The notes beneath the pieces are model-generated. The model searched no databases and was not told where the DNA came from. It saw nothing but the letters and a program-made list of their open reading frames with translations. The position numbers and the translations under genes are program-made. Of a DNA stretch of 64,000 nucleotides, positions 35,067 to 44,280 are shown one piece after another. Source of the DNA: Halomontanus rarus (GTDB lineage Archaea; Halobacteriota; Halobacteria; Halobacteriales; Natrialbaceae); NCBI RefSeq assembly GCF_017357405.1, contig NZ_CP071597.1:2542001-2606000 (forward strand), read 5' to 3'. The first letter of the stretch is position 1; every line of letters starts with the position of its first letter.

Positions 35067-38000
35067 ATGAGCAGGTTCGGCGAGGTCGACGACCAGTACG
35101 ACCCACACGCCCTGGAGGAACGGGTCTTCGAGTACTGGGACGAGGTCGACGCTTACGAGCAGACGAAACAGCACCGAGCAGACGGCGAGTCGTACTTCTT
35201 CGTCGACGGGCCGCCGTACACGTCGGGAGCGGCCCACATGGGAACCACCTGGAACAAGTCGCTGAAGGACGTCTACATCCGCTTCCTGCGAATGCAGGGC
35301 TACGACGTCACCGACCGCCCGGGCTACGACATGCACGGGCTCCCCATCGAGACCAAAGTCGAGGAGCAACTCGGCTTCGAGAACAAGAAGGACATCGAGG
35401 AGTTCGGCGAGGAGAACTTCATTCAGGAGTGTAAGGACTACGCCGACGAGCAACTCGAGGGACTCCAGGAGGACTTCAAGTCCTTCGGCGTCTGGATGGA
35501 CTGGGACGACCCATACAAGACGGTCGAACCGGAGTACATGGAAGCCGCCTGGTGGGGCTTCTCGAAGGCGGCCGAACGCGGCCTCGTCGAGCAGGGCCAC
35601 CGCTCGATCAGCCAGTGCCCCCGCTGCGAGACCGCCATCGCGAACAACGAGGTCGAGTACGAGGACGTCGAGGACCCCTCGATCTACGTCAAATTCGACC
35701 TCGCCGATCGCGAGGGCTCTCTGGTCGTCTGGACGACGACGCCGTGGACGATCCCCGCGAACACGTTCGTCGCGGTCGACGCCGACCTCGAGTACGTGGG
35801 GGTTCGCGCAGAAAAAGACGGCGAGGAGGAAATCCTCTACGTCGCCGAGGCCTGCGTCGAGGGAGTCCTCTCGGAGGGCCGCTACGACGACTACGAGATC
35901 GTCGAGGAACTCTCCGGGGAGGAGATGCTCGGCTGGTCCTACGACCACCCGCTCGCCGAGAAAGTGCCGGCCCACCCCGACCACGACGGCGCTCACGAAG
36001 TCTACGACGCCGACTACGTCGAGGCCGATCGCACCGGACTCGTCCACTCCGCGCCCGGCCACGGTGAGGAGGACTTCGAACGCGGACGCGAACTCGGGTT
36101 CCCGGTCTTCTGTCCGGTCGGCAGCGACGGCGTCTACACCGAGGAGGGCGGCAAATACGAGGGCCAGTTCGTCAAGGACGCAGACGAGGAGATCATCGCC
36201 GATCTCGAGGCGGCGGGTGCGATGCTCTCTGCCGGTACGGTCTCCCACAGCTACGGCCACTGCTGGCGCTGTGATACGGGCATCATCCAGATCGTCACCG
36301 ACCAGTGGTTCATCACGATCACGGACGTCAAGGACGAGTTGCTCGAGAACGTTGAGGACAGCCAGTGGTACCCGCAGTGGGCCCGCGACAACCGGTTCCA
36401 CGACTTCGTCGAGGACGCCCCCGATTGGAACGTCTCCCGCCAGCGCTACTGGGGGATTCCGATCCCGATCTGGACGCCGGAGGGCCGGGACGACGACGAG
36501 GACATGCTCGTCGTCTCGACCCGCGAGGAGTTAGCCGAACGCGTCGACCAAGACGTCGATCCCGAGACGATCGACCTCCACAAGGACACCGTCGACGAAC
36601 TCACGATCACCGACGGTGACACCACCTACACGCGCATCCCGGACGTGTTCGACGTCTGGCTCGACTCCTCCGTGGCGTCGTGGGGGACGCTCAATTTCCC
36701 CGAGGACCAGAGCCGATTCGACGAACTCTGGCCCGCCGACCTCATCATCGAGGCCCACGACCAGACCCGTGGCTGGTTCTGGTCCCAGCTCGGGATGGGG
36801 ACGACGGCCATGGGCGAGGTGCCCTACGAGCGCGTCCTGATGCACGGCTGGGCGCTCGACGAGGACGGCCGCAAGATGTCCAAGAGCGTCGGCAACATCG
36901 TCCAGCCCGGCGAGGCCATCGAGCGCCACGGCGCGGACGTCATGCGCCTGTTCCTGCTGTCGGTGAACCCGCAGGGCGACGACATGCGCTTCTCGTGGGA
37001 CGAGTTGCGCAACATGGAGAACTCCCTGCGGACGCTCTGGAACGTCTTCCGGTTCCCGCTGCCGTACATGCGCTTAGACGGGTTCGATCCGAGTGAGACG
37101 ACGCTGGAAGAGGTCGACGACGACCTCGAGTTAGTCGACGAGTGGGTCCTCGCCCGGCTGCAGTCGACGAAGGAGGCGATGACCGAGGAACTCGAGGCCT
37201 TCCGTCAGGACCGTGCGCTCGACGCCCTCCTCGAGTTCGTCGTCGAGGACGTTTCACGATTTTACATCCAGGCAGTTCGCGAACGGATGTGGGAGGAGTC
37301 GGATAGCTCGAGTAAGACCGCAGCGTACGCCACCATCTACCGGGTGCTCCGGGAGACGGTCACGCTGCTGGCTCCCTACGCGCCGTTCGTCGCCGAGGAG
37401 ATCTACGGCACGCTCACCGACGAGGACGGCCACGACACGGTCCACATGGAAGACTGGCCCGCCGTCGACGACTACTGGGTCGACGAGCAACTCGAGGAAG
37501 ACGTCGCCTTCCTCCGGGCGATCGAGGAGGCGGGAGCCAACGCCCGCCAGCAGGCCGGTCGCAAACTGCGCTGGCCCGTCCCGCGGGTCGTCGTCGCCGC
37601 CGACGACGACCGCGTCGCCGCCGCCGTCGAGCGCCACAGCGACCTGCTGGCCGACCGGCTCAACGCCCGCGAGGTCGAACTCGTCGACCCCGACGAGCGC
37701 TGGGGCGAACTGAACTACAGCGCCGAGGCCGACATGAGCGTCCTCGGGCCCGCGTTCGGTGGTCGCGCCGGCGAGGTCATGACCGCGCTCAACGAGGCCC
37801 GAATCGACGACCCGACGCTCGAGTCCCTCGAGGCCGCGGCGAACGAACTCCTCGACGAACCGGCCGAGATCACCGACGAGATGGTCTCGTTCGTCACCGA
37901 GACACCCGAAGGCGTCGCCGGGACGGCCTTCGGTACCGACGGCGACGACCGCGGGGTCGTCTACGTCGACGCCTCGCTCACCGACGACATCGAGAGCGAG

Positions 38001-38279
38001 GGCTACGCTCGCGAGGTCATCCGCCGCGTCCAGGAGATGCGCAAGGAGCTCGATCTGGACGTCGAAGAGCGCATCGCCCTCGAGCTGTCGGTCGACGACG
38101 ACCGCGTCGCGTCGCTGATCGAAGCGCGCGAGGGCCTGATCTTGGAGGAGGTTCGAGCCGACGAGTTCTCGACGGTCGACGTCGACGAACAGGGCGGCCA
38201 CCGCAAGGAGTGGGAGGTCGAGGGCGTCGACGTCGAACTGGCGATCGCGCCGTTGTCGGCGACGTCGGACGCCGTCTGA
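35067..38279 (+). CDS. ileS: Isoleucyl-tRNA synthetase
   Basis: A class Ia aminoacyl-tRNA synthetase of about 1070 residues, charging tRNA-Ile. The HIGH-class motif appears as PYTSGAAHMGT near residue 60 and KMSKS as GRKMSKSVGN near 600; a CP1 editing domain lies between them and an anticodon-binding domain follows. The sequence is hyperacidic throughout, as expected in a salt-in cytoplasm. I start at MSRFGEVDDQYDP (35067), which matches haloarchaeal N-termini; an upstream in-frame ATG at 35043 would add 8 residues, and the 5' open frame back to 34725 overlaps another gene. Confidence 0.96.
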   Translation: MSRFGEVDDQYDPHALEERVFEYWDEVDAYEQTKQHRADGESYFFVDGPPYTSGAAHMGTTWNKSLKDVYIRFLRMQGYDVTDRPGYDMHGLPIETKVEEQLGFENKKDIEEFGEENFIQECKDYADEQLEGLQEDFKSFGVWMDWDDPYKTVEPEYMEAAWWGFSKAAERGLVEQGHRSISQCPRCETAIANNEVEYEDVEDPSIYVKFDLADREGSLVVWTTTPWTIPANTFVAVDADLEYVGVRAEKDGEEEILYVAEACVEGVLSEGRYDDYEIVEELSGEEMLGWSYDHPLAEKVPAHPDHDGAHEVYDADYVEADRTGLVHSAPGHGEEDFERGRELGFPVFCPVGSDGVYTEEGGKYEGQFVKDADEEIIADLEAAGAMLSAGTVSHSYGHCWRCDTGIIQIVTDQWFITITDVKDELLENVEDSQWYPQWARDNRFHDFVEDAPDWNVSRQRYWGIPIPIWTPEGRDDDEDMLVVSTREELAERVDQDVDPETIDLHKDTVDELTITDGDTTYTRIPDVFDVWLDSSVASWGTLNFPEDQSRFDELWPADLIIEAHDQTRGWFWSQLGMGTTAMGEVPYERVLMHGWALDEDGRKMSKSVGNIVQPGEAIERHGADVMRLFLLSVNPQGDDMRFSWDELRNMENSLRTLWNVFRFPLPYMRLDGFDPSETTLEEVDDDLELVDEWVLARLQSTKEAMTEELEAFRQDRALDALLEFVVEDVSRFYIQAVRERMWEESDSSSKTAAYATIYRVLRETVTLLAPYAPFVAEEIYGTLTDEDGHDTVHMEDWPAVDDYWVDEQLEEDVAFLRAIEEAGANARQQAGRKLRWPVPRVVVAADDDRVAAAVERHSDLLADRLNAREVELVDPDERWGELNYSAEADMSVLGPAFGGRAGEVMTALNEARIDDPTLESLEAAANELLDEPAEITDEMVSFVTETPEGVAGTAFGTDGDDRGVVYVDASLTDDIESEGYAREVIRRVQEMRKELDLDVEERIALELSVDDDRVASLIEAREGLILEEVRADEFSTVDVDEQGGHRKEWEVEGVDVELAIAPLSATSDAV

Positions 38280-38544
38280 CCGGCGTTCGGCCGCTATCCG
38301 AAATCGGCCCGGTCTGACGCTCACGGTTTCTTTTTCTGTTCCCTTTCAATCGCTTTCTCAACTCGTCTTCGGCGGACGGGTCGCGGGCCTCGAGGCTACT
38401 CTCTCATCCGTCCTCGAGGTCGCTCCCCTGTCACGAACGTCGGTGCACCGTTCCGTACAATCGTCGTCAGATCTCGAGTTCGATCGCCCTCGTGTGGACC
38501 GAATTGCCACAAGAGTCTTGATAACTCACTCGCCAGAGTAGGTC

Positions 38545-40866
38545 GTGACCCGCCGGTTCGCCGTCGTCCTCACGCTCGCAGTTACGCTGCTCTGTGTGTT
38601 GAGCCTTCCCGGACACGCTGTGGCCCTCGGTGCCGGGTTCGGGTCCGGGTCTGGCTCCGGTGTGGACTCTGGTCCCGGGTCTGGGCTCAGTACCGGTGTT
38701 AGCTCCAGTCCCGGCCCCAGCCTCAGTACCGATGTCGGCACCGAGAGCGTCGCCTCCGGACCGCAACCGACGGCGGACGCGTGGTCGTCCATCTCGAGTG
38801 GCCCGGTCGCGTCCGCGACGTCGAGTACGGCGTCGCCCGCGTCGACCGACGGCGACGACACGATTCGGCAGACGGCCGTGCTCCGGCACCTCCCGGACCG
38901 TCCCGGCGAGTTCGAGACCGAACTCAGCGTCGACGTTCCCGATCCCGTCACCGACCTCGAGTTGACCGTCGATTCGACGGCGGAGGTGGTTTCGACGGAC
39001 GGGTTCGACCACGCGGGCGGTGAGACCTACGAGTGGACAGGGTCGGCGGACCAGGCCCGGATCACGTTTCGGATGCCCGCGAATCGGACGCAACTCGATC
39101 ACTATCACCGACCGCAGCAGTTCACGCGGGCTTCTCCGTCACCGTCGACGTCTGCGCTCGGACCCGGTCCTGAACCCGAACTCGAACCCACGACCGCAAC
39201 TAAAACAACGACTCCCACTTCCGAGGACGAGTACTACTTCACCGATACCGGTTCCTGGGGTGTCGTCACCGTCCCGACGGTTCAACTCGACTGGTGGCAA
39301 ACGTCTTCGGTCAGCGTCGAGCGTACCGCCGAAGTCGACGGTCCCGGCGCGACCGGCGGCGACATCGCGTACTTCGGGCCGGTAACCGAACACACCCGCT
39401 CCGCCGGCAGCGAGTCGTTTCGCCTCGCGGTCCCCGACGCCGTCGAACTTCGGGAGTCCCCCGAGGACATCCTCGACTCGTTCGAGAACGCCAGTCGCTC
39501 GCTTCGCATCGGCGGGAAAAACGACGAGGTGTTCGTCGTCGCCGTCCCGTCCGACGACGTGTCGTGGGGCGCCAGCGGGATCCAGTACGGTGACAGCGAC
39601 GCCTGGGTGGTCGCCGACGCTCCTCTCGACACGCCGCGCAACGTCTGGCTCCACGAGTACGTCCACACGAGACAGGACTTCATGAAGTCGTCGGGTACCG
39701 GGACGACGGCCGAGACCCAGTGGCTCGTCGAGGCGCAAGCGGAGTACTTCGCCGCTCTGACGACCCTCGAGCAAGAACGGATCGAGTTCAGCGATTTCCG
39801 CCGGTCCCTTCGCGAGGGTCAACGAGCGCTCTACACCCGTGGCACGCTATCCGACCGGTCGACTTGGCATCACGAGCAGACCGACTACGTGAAGGGCCCG
39901 CTCGTCTTCGGGGCGATCGACCGCCAACTTCGCCTCGAGACTGAGGGCGAACGGACCGGGCGGGATGTCGTCCGGAAGTTGAACCTACGCGAGGAACCGG
40001 TTACCCAAGACGCGTTTCTCTCGTTGCTCGAGCGCGAGGGGGGTCCCGACCTTCGGGCGTTCGCCGAGCGATACACGCAAACGGCCCAGACGCCCGATGC
40101 CTGGTCGGTATCCGACCATAGTGCGGCGTTCGACCAACCGACCGCACTGATCGACTACGCGCTCGCCGACGAACCGATCAGGGTGTCCGGCCCCACTCGG
40201 GACGCGTCGGGTGCGGTCGACACCGTCCCGACGCTCGTTCCCGGTGAAACCGTCACGTTCCCCGTCGCCGTCGAAAATGTCGGCGAGCGATCGGGAACCT
40301 ACGGTGCGACGCTTCGCATCGACGGAACGATCGTCGACGAGCGAAGTGGCACCCTCGAGGCTGGCGATCGCCGGGTCGAGACGGTCTCGTGGACGCCCGA
40401 CTCGCCGGGCCGGTACGACGTCCGGGTTGGCGACCAGCGAGGATCGCTCGAGGTGAAAGCACCCGCGAGCGGGACGGTAACCGACCTCGCCGTCGAACCG
40501 GAGACGGTCCGACCGGGCGAGAACGTCACCGCGACCGCGACGGTTACCAACGACGAGGATCGGCCGGCGAACGCGACGGTTCGATTCAGGACGCCCGCCG
40601 GCATCGCAGACGAGGTGACGGTCTCGCTTGCATCTGATGAGACGGCGACCGTCGAGACGACGCTCCGTTTCGACGATCCCGGCCGATACGAGGTCGCCGC
40701 CGGCGAGCGGACGGTGGTCGTCTCCGTCGAGGCGGATTCCGTCCTTTCCGCAGTGGTAGACGAGGCCGCCGAAGCGCTCCCCGGATTCGGCGTTCCCGTG
40801 ACCCTCGCCGGGCTCGGAGCCGTGGTCGCGCTCGCGGTCGTGCGGAGACGGACCGAACGGCGGTAG
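38545..40866 (+). CDS. Secreted HEXXH metallopeptidase with PGF-CTERM anchor
   Basis: A 773-residue surface protein. A signal peptide (RRFAVVLTLAVTLLCVLSL) precedes a Gly/Ser/Pro low-complexity region. A central domain carries the zinc motif His370-Glu-Tyr-Val-His374, with Glu396 (LVEAQAEY) as the third ligand of a gluzincin-like site. Two CARDB-like beta domains follow (near 585-650 and 660-730), then a PGF-CTERM signal, ALPGFGVPVTLAGLGAVVAL and a basic end, for archaeosortase-mediated anchoring. It is likely a cell-surface protease of the MA clan; substrate unknown. The start is a GTG at 38545, following an AT-rich stretch. Confidence 0.8.
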   Translation: MTRRFAVVLTLAVTLLCVLSLPGHAVALGAGFGSGSGSGVDSGPGSGLSTGVSSSPGPSLSTDVGTESVASGPQPTADAWSSISSGPVASATSSTASPASTDGDDTIRQTAVLRHLPDRPGEFETELSVDVPDPVTDLELTVDSTAEVVSTDGFDHAGGETYEWTGSADQARITFRMPANRTQLDHYHRPQQFTRASPSPSTSALGPGPEPELEPTTATKTTTPTSEDEYYFTDTGSWGVVTVPTVQLDWWQTSSVSVERTAEVDGPGATGGDIAYFGPVTEHTRSAGSESFRLAVPDAVELRESPEDILDSFENASRSLRIGGKNDEVFVVAVPSDDVSWGASGIQYGDSDAWVVADAPLDTPRNVWLHEYVHTRQDFMKSSGTGTTAETQWLVEAQAEYFAALTTLEQERIEFSDFRRSLREGQRALYTRGTLSDRSTWHHEQTDYVKGPLVFGAIDRQLRLETEGERTGRDVVRKLNLREEPVTQDAFLSLLEREGGPDLRAFAERYTQTAQTPDAWSVSDHSAAFDQPTALIDYALADEPIRVSGPTRDASGAVDTVPTLVPGETVTFPVAVENVGERSGTYGATLRIDGTIVDERSGTLEAGDRRVETVSWTPDSPGRYDVRVGDQRGSLEVKAPASGTVTDLAVEPETVRPGENVTATATVTNDEDRPANATVRFRTPAGIADEVTVSLASDETATVETTLRFDDPGRYEVAAGERTVVVSVEADSVLSAVVDEAAEALPGFGVPVTLAGLGAVVALAVVRRRTERR

Positions 40867-40925
40867 CGCTCTCCGTTCTGATTCCGGTCCGTCTCGAGGT
40901 CCCTACTTCAGTTCGGCCGTCCAAC

Positions 40926-41555
40926 TCACTCCTCTATGACGACGCGAAAGAGACAGTCGCCGTCGACGTTCTCGACGCTCTCCGTCGTCGGCTCTCTCTC
41001 GTCGTGAACGCACGCGACTTTCTCGACGGTGCCGGTCTCGTCGTACTCGGTGACGATCCCCTCGAGAATCCCGTGGGCTAGCGCACAGTAGTCGCGCTCG
41101 GAGGTGTAGCCGATTCGGACGCCGGTATCGGTACTGGTACCGGCACCGGCACCGTCACCATCACCGTCGCCGCCGTCGCCACCACCCTCGATCCGTTCAC
41201 ACGAGAGCGTCGGCGGTTCCGTCTCGGCTCGTTTCGACCGCAGGTCCTCGGCGATCTCCTCGAGCGAGTCCAAAAGCGTGAGCAGATCCCAGCGGGGTCT
41301 GATGTGGCCGCGGAAGGTTCGCAACAGCGGCTCCGCGAGGAACCGGCCGACGTCGCGCTCGACGGCCGCTCGCTCGTGGTTCGACATCGTCGCGACCGTC
41401 TCGAGGATCGTGTCGAACTCCGCGTCGTCGTAGTGGGTGACCGGGAGGTACAGCTTCGGTTCGATACCCGACCGCTCGAGGACGGCCTGCCAGCTTCGTT
41501 CGTCGGTTTTCTCGACGACGTAGCGTTTGAGCGACTGGTGGACGATTCCGTGCAT
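40926..41555 (-). CDS. H-NOX-like protein lacking the proximal haem histidine
   Basis: A 209-residue protein with the overall H-NOX pattern. Its N-terminus MHGIVHQSLKRYVV aligns with the start of bacterial H-NOX (MKGTIV...), and the YxSxR haem-propionate motif is present as Tyr150-x-Ser152-x-Arg154 (GYTSER). Where the haem-ligating His102 of the Thermoanaerobacter protein falls, in LLTLLDSLEEI, this protein has Glu99. A Gly/Asp-rich insertion (residues about 124-145) lies just before the YxSxR motif. H-NOX domains sense NO or O2; loss of the iron ligand suggests a different or no haem mode. It follows prs on the same strand. Confidence 0.7.
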   Translation of the reverse strand: MHGIVHQSLKRYVVEKTDERSWQAVLERSGIEPKLYLPVTHYDDAEFDTILETVATMSNHERAAVERDVGRFLAEPLLRTFRGHIRPRWDLLTLLDSLEEIAEDLRSKRAETEPPTLSCERIEGGGDGGDGDGDGAGAGTSTDTGVRIGYTSERDYCALAHGILEGIVTEYDETGTVEKVACVHDEREPTTESVENVDGDCLFRVVIEE

Positions 41556-41627
41556 GGAGTGTAGCGGTGTCGTCCCGCCGTCGGCGGAACGACGCTCTTG
41601 ATAGATACCCTACCGGAAGGTGACTAT

Positions 41628-42503
41628 TTAGTAATTGGTTTCGAGCGCCGTCGCGAGTGCCGGCGCGACGGAGACGACGCTGGCCGGGCCCTCGATCGTG
41701 TCAGTGCCGTAGATGGCTTCGACGCCCGCTCGAGAGAGCTTCGTGAACGCGTTGGCCGTCAGAAGCGGGTGCACGCAGGTGACGAAGACGCGGTCGACGC
41801 CCCGTTCGTGAAGGATCGCGACCGCTTCGCTCATCGTCGATCCCGTCGCGATGATGTCGTCGGTGACGACGACGTCCCGGCCCTCGACGACCGTATCGCT
41901 CGGGGAGATTTCGACCTCCTCGCCCGACAGGCGGGTCTTCTCGAAGTAGTCGGTTTCGCCCGTGCCGTCGCCGTAGGCGTCCCGAACCGTCTCGGCGAGG
42001 TCGATCGCGCCGGCGTCCGGCGAGAGGAAGACGGGATCGACGAGGTCGTCGGGGAGCGGATCCGCGAGTCGACCGGCGGCGTCGACGGCGGTCGCGACGG
42101 GGTCGAAAAAGTCACAGACGCTCTTTTCGTGGGGATTGACGGTGAGGACGCGGTCCACGCCGGTCGAAATCGCTCGAGCGACCGCCCGCGAGGAGACCGG
42201 TTGGCCCGCCTCGAACGCCTCGTCCTGGCGCCCGTAGCCCATGTACGGGAGGACGGTGACGACCTCCTCGGCGCCCGCCTCGCGGACGGCGTCTTGCAAC
42301 TGGAGCACCTCGAGGTGCGCGTCGCTCGAGACGGTCGAGGCGACGATCACCGCGCGGTCGGCGCCGGAGGCGGAGAATCCGGGGACCGAGGCGAGGAGCT
42401 CCCCGTCGGGAAACCGATCGTATTCGACGGCTGCGAGCGGCTGCTCGAGTTCGCGCGCGAGCGCGGCGGCGAGAGACTGGGACCGTGACCCACTGACGAT
42501 CAT
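41628..42503 (-). CDS. prs: Ribose-phosphate pyrophosphokinase (PRPP synthetase)
   Basis: A 291-residue archaeal-type PRPP synthetase, making phosphoribosyl pyrophosphate from ribose 5-phosphate and ATP for purine, pyrimidine and histidine synthesis. The PRPP loop is VVVTDDIIATGSTM near residue 210, and PYMGYGRQDEAF with NPHEKSVCDFF forms the flexible loop and nucleotide site. I start at MIVSGSRSQSL (42503), the usual N-terminus, and not five codons upstream. It sits among four minus-strand genes from 44035 to 40926. Confidence 0.94.
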   Translation of the reverse strand: MIVSGSRSQSLAAALARELEQPLAAVEYDRFPDGELLASVPGFSASGADRAVIVASTVSSDAHLEVLQLQDAVREAGAEEVVTVLPYMGYGRQDEAFEAGQPVSSRAVARAISTGVDRVLTVNPHEKSVCDFFDPVATAVDAAGRLADPLPDDLVDPVFLSPDAGAIDLAETVRDAYGDGTGETDYFEKTRLSGEEVEISPSDTVVEGRDVVVTDDIIATGSTMSEAVAILHERGVDRVFVTCVHPLLTANAFTKLSRAGVEAIYGTDTIEGPASVVSVAPALATALETNY

Positions 42504-42578
42504 GGTCGAAGCCAGCACGCGGGGGGTAAACCCGCTTTCGTTCTCCGACGGCGGTCGCCCGATTGCGGGTGCAATCCG

Positions 42579-43061
42579 TCAGCTTTCGCCGTCGTCGACG
42601 CTCGACTCGTCGCCTCCTTCACACGGTCCGCCGGTGGGATCGCTCAGAATCCTGAGTTCGTCCGCGCGGTCGACGAGGACGAGGAGGTTGAGACAGTCGG
42701 GATCGTTCCACGTCGCCGGCGTCACTTCGGTCAGCCGTTCCGTGTCGAGTCGCGCCCGCACTCGAAACGATCCGGCCGTCGTCGGCCAGTTGCGCTCGAG
42801 TTCGTCGCCGCCGTCCTCGGGTCCGAGTTCGTGGGTCGACCAGTCTTCGATCTCGCCGTCGAACTCGACGATGACGTCGACCGTGTGTGACTGCTCCGAC
42901 AGACTCTCGACCGTAATATTCCCGAGGACTGTCCCGCTGGGTGACTCCTCCTGGCCACCGTCTCCATCCGCTTCGGCACTGTCGCCGAGACACCCGGCTA
43001 CCGCCCCCGTCGCAACGACGCCACTCGCGGCGAGGACGCGACGGCGCGTTATATCGCTCAT
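42579..43061 (-). CDS. Predicted Tat-type lipoprotein
   Basis: A 160-residue protein with a Tat-type start (DITRRRVLAASG) and lipobox AVAGC with the acylated Cys at about residue 24. The mature part is acidic and beta-rich, with two Cys that could pair (DPDCLN and GGPCEGG). I recognise no family. It is 75 bases upstream of prs and 65 downstream of the beta-propeller gene, on the same strand. Confidence 0.78.
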   Translation of the reverse strand: MSDITRRRVLAASGVVATGAVAGCLGDSAEADGDGGQEESPSGTVLGNITVESLSEQSHTVDVIVEFDGEIEDWSTHELGPEDGGDELERNWPTTAGSFRVRARLDTERLTEVTPATWNDPDCLNLLVLVDRADELRILSDPTGGPCEGGDESSVDDGES

Positions 43062-43126
43062 GTGAACGTTCTTTCGAACCGGACTAAATCAATCCTTCGT
43101 CAGACACCTGTTCGAACGCTGCCGGG

Positions 43127-44035
43127 TCACTCGAGCGGCGGGATCGCGACCCCGCCGACGTCGGTGACGCCCAGCGTTCGCGAGCGCCACCCCTCGATGG
43201 CCTCGCTCTCGGCTGCGTCCACGCTCGCCGCCAGAAAGGTCCCTCGGCCGGTCACCGCGTACACCGTCTCGCCGTAGGCGAGGTCGACCACCGGTACGCT
43301 CGTCCGGGCGTATTCGACCCACTCGCCGTCGGCGTGTTCGTAGACCTCGAGTCCGGAGACGGCGTGGGCGCGCCGAAGGGTTCCGGGGTCGCTCGCCGGA
43401 TCGGCGGTCACGACGTCAAACTCTCCCTCGAGGGATTCGAGCCACCCGTTGCCGAGCGCGTAGAGGCCGTCGGCGGTCGCCGCCTGCGGGATACCGCTGG
43501 CCGAGACGTCCCGGACGTCGGCGAGGCCGGCGTGCTCGAGCGCCCCGTCGTGGATCCGGTAGACGCCGCCCGCGGTGCCGACGAGGTCGCCATCGATCGC
43601 GCGCACCTCGCCCTCGAGGTCGGCTCCGGCCGACTCGAGGGCCTCCCACGCCCCGTTGTCGCAGCGGCGGCCGACTCGCCCGTCGGGACCGGCCGCCAGG
43701 AGATCGTCGCCGTCGAAGCCGACGGCGACCGCGGGGCCGAAGTCGGTCTCGACGAACGTCTTCGTGTCCGATTGCGCCGCTCCGCCGTCTCCACCGTTGG
43801 CGTCGTCCTCGCCCGGTTCTTCGAGCGAACACACGATCACGTCCTCGTCGGTCGCGACGGCCACGACGGACGCCGTCGCGGCGATATCTCGAGCGACGCA
43901 GCGCTCGATCAGGGCGAACTCCCCGACGATATCGTCGGCGACGGCGACGCGGACGACGCCGATCGCGCTGGCGACGTAGGCCTCGGTCGCGTCCTGTCGA
44001 TTGCTGTAGACGCGTTTTTCCTCGAGCGTGCTCAT
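43127..44035 (-). CDS. Beta-propeller protein (HVO_0234-like)
   Basis: A 302-residue soluble protein with six or seven short repeated strands, each containing an AxDGxxxLxxG-like pattern, fitting a beta-propeller. It resembles the haloarchaeal HVO_0234-type family by length and N-terminal MSTLEEKRVYS, but I cannot confirm this. A low-complexity Gly/Asp insert is near residue 85. Its gene diverges from glmM with 245 bases between. Function unknown. Confidence 0.65.
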   Translation of the reverse strand: MSTLEEKRVYSNRQDATEAYVASAIGVVRVAVADDIVGEFALIERCVARDIAATASVVAVATDEDVIVCSLEEPGEDDANGGDGGAAQSDTKTFVETDFGPAVAVGFDGDDLLAAGPDGRVGRRCDNGAWEALESAGADLEGEVRAIDGDLVGTAGGVYRIHDGALEHAGLADVRDVSASGIPQAATADGLYALGNGWLESLEGEFDVVTADPASDPGTLRRAHAVSGLEVYEHADGEWVEYARTSVPVVDLAYGETVYAVTGRGTFLAASVDAAESEAIEGWRSRTLGVTDVGGVAIPPLE

Positions 44036-44280
44036 ACTCGTTCACTCGGTCGGGAGCGCCGAAAACGTTCCGTCACGCGTTTTCGGGTCCGTCTGTCGGT
44101 TTTCGCCTCGAACTTCGGCTCTCGTTCGACTCGCGGCGAGGAGTGTCCCGACGGGACGTCGTCAACGAGACGATTCCCGTGGCGCGACCGCGAGTAACGA
44201 CACGCATCCCCCAGTGCGATGGCGCGAAACCGGAGACTACTCCGGAATCACTTTGAGGATGCCGACCACAGAACGATTCG

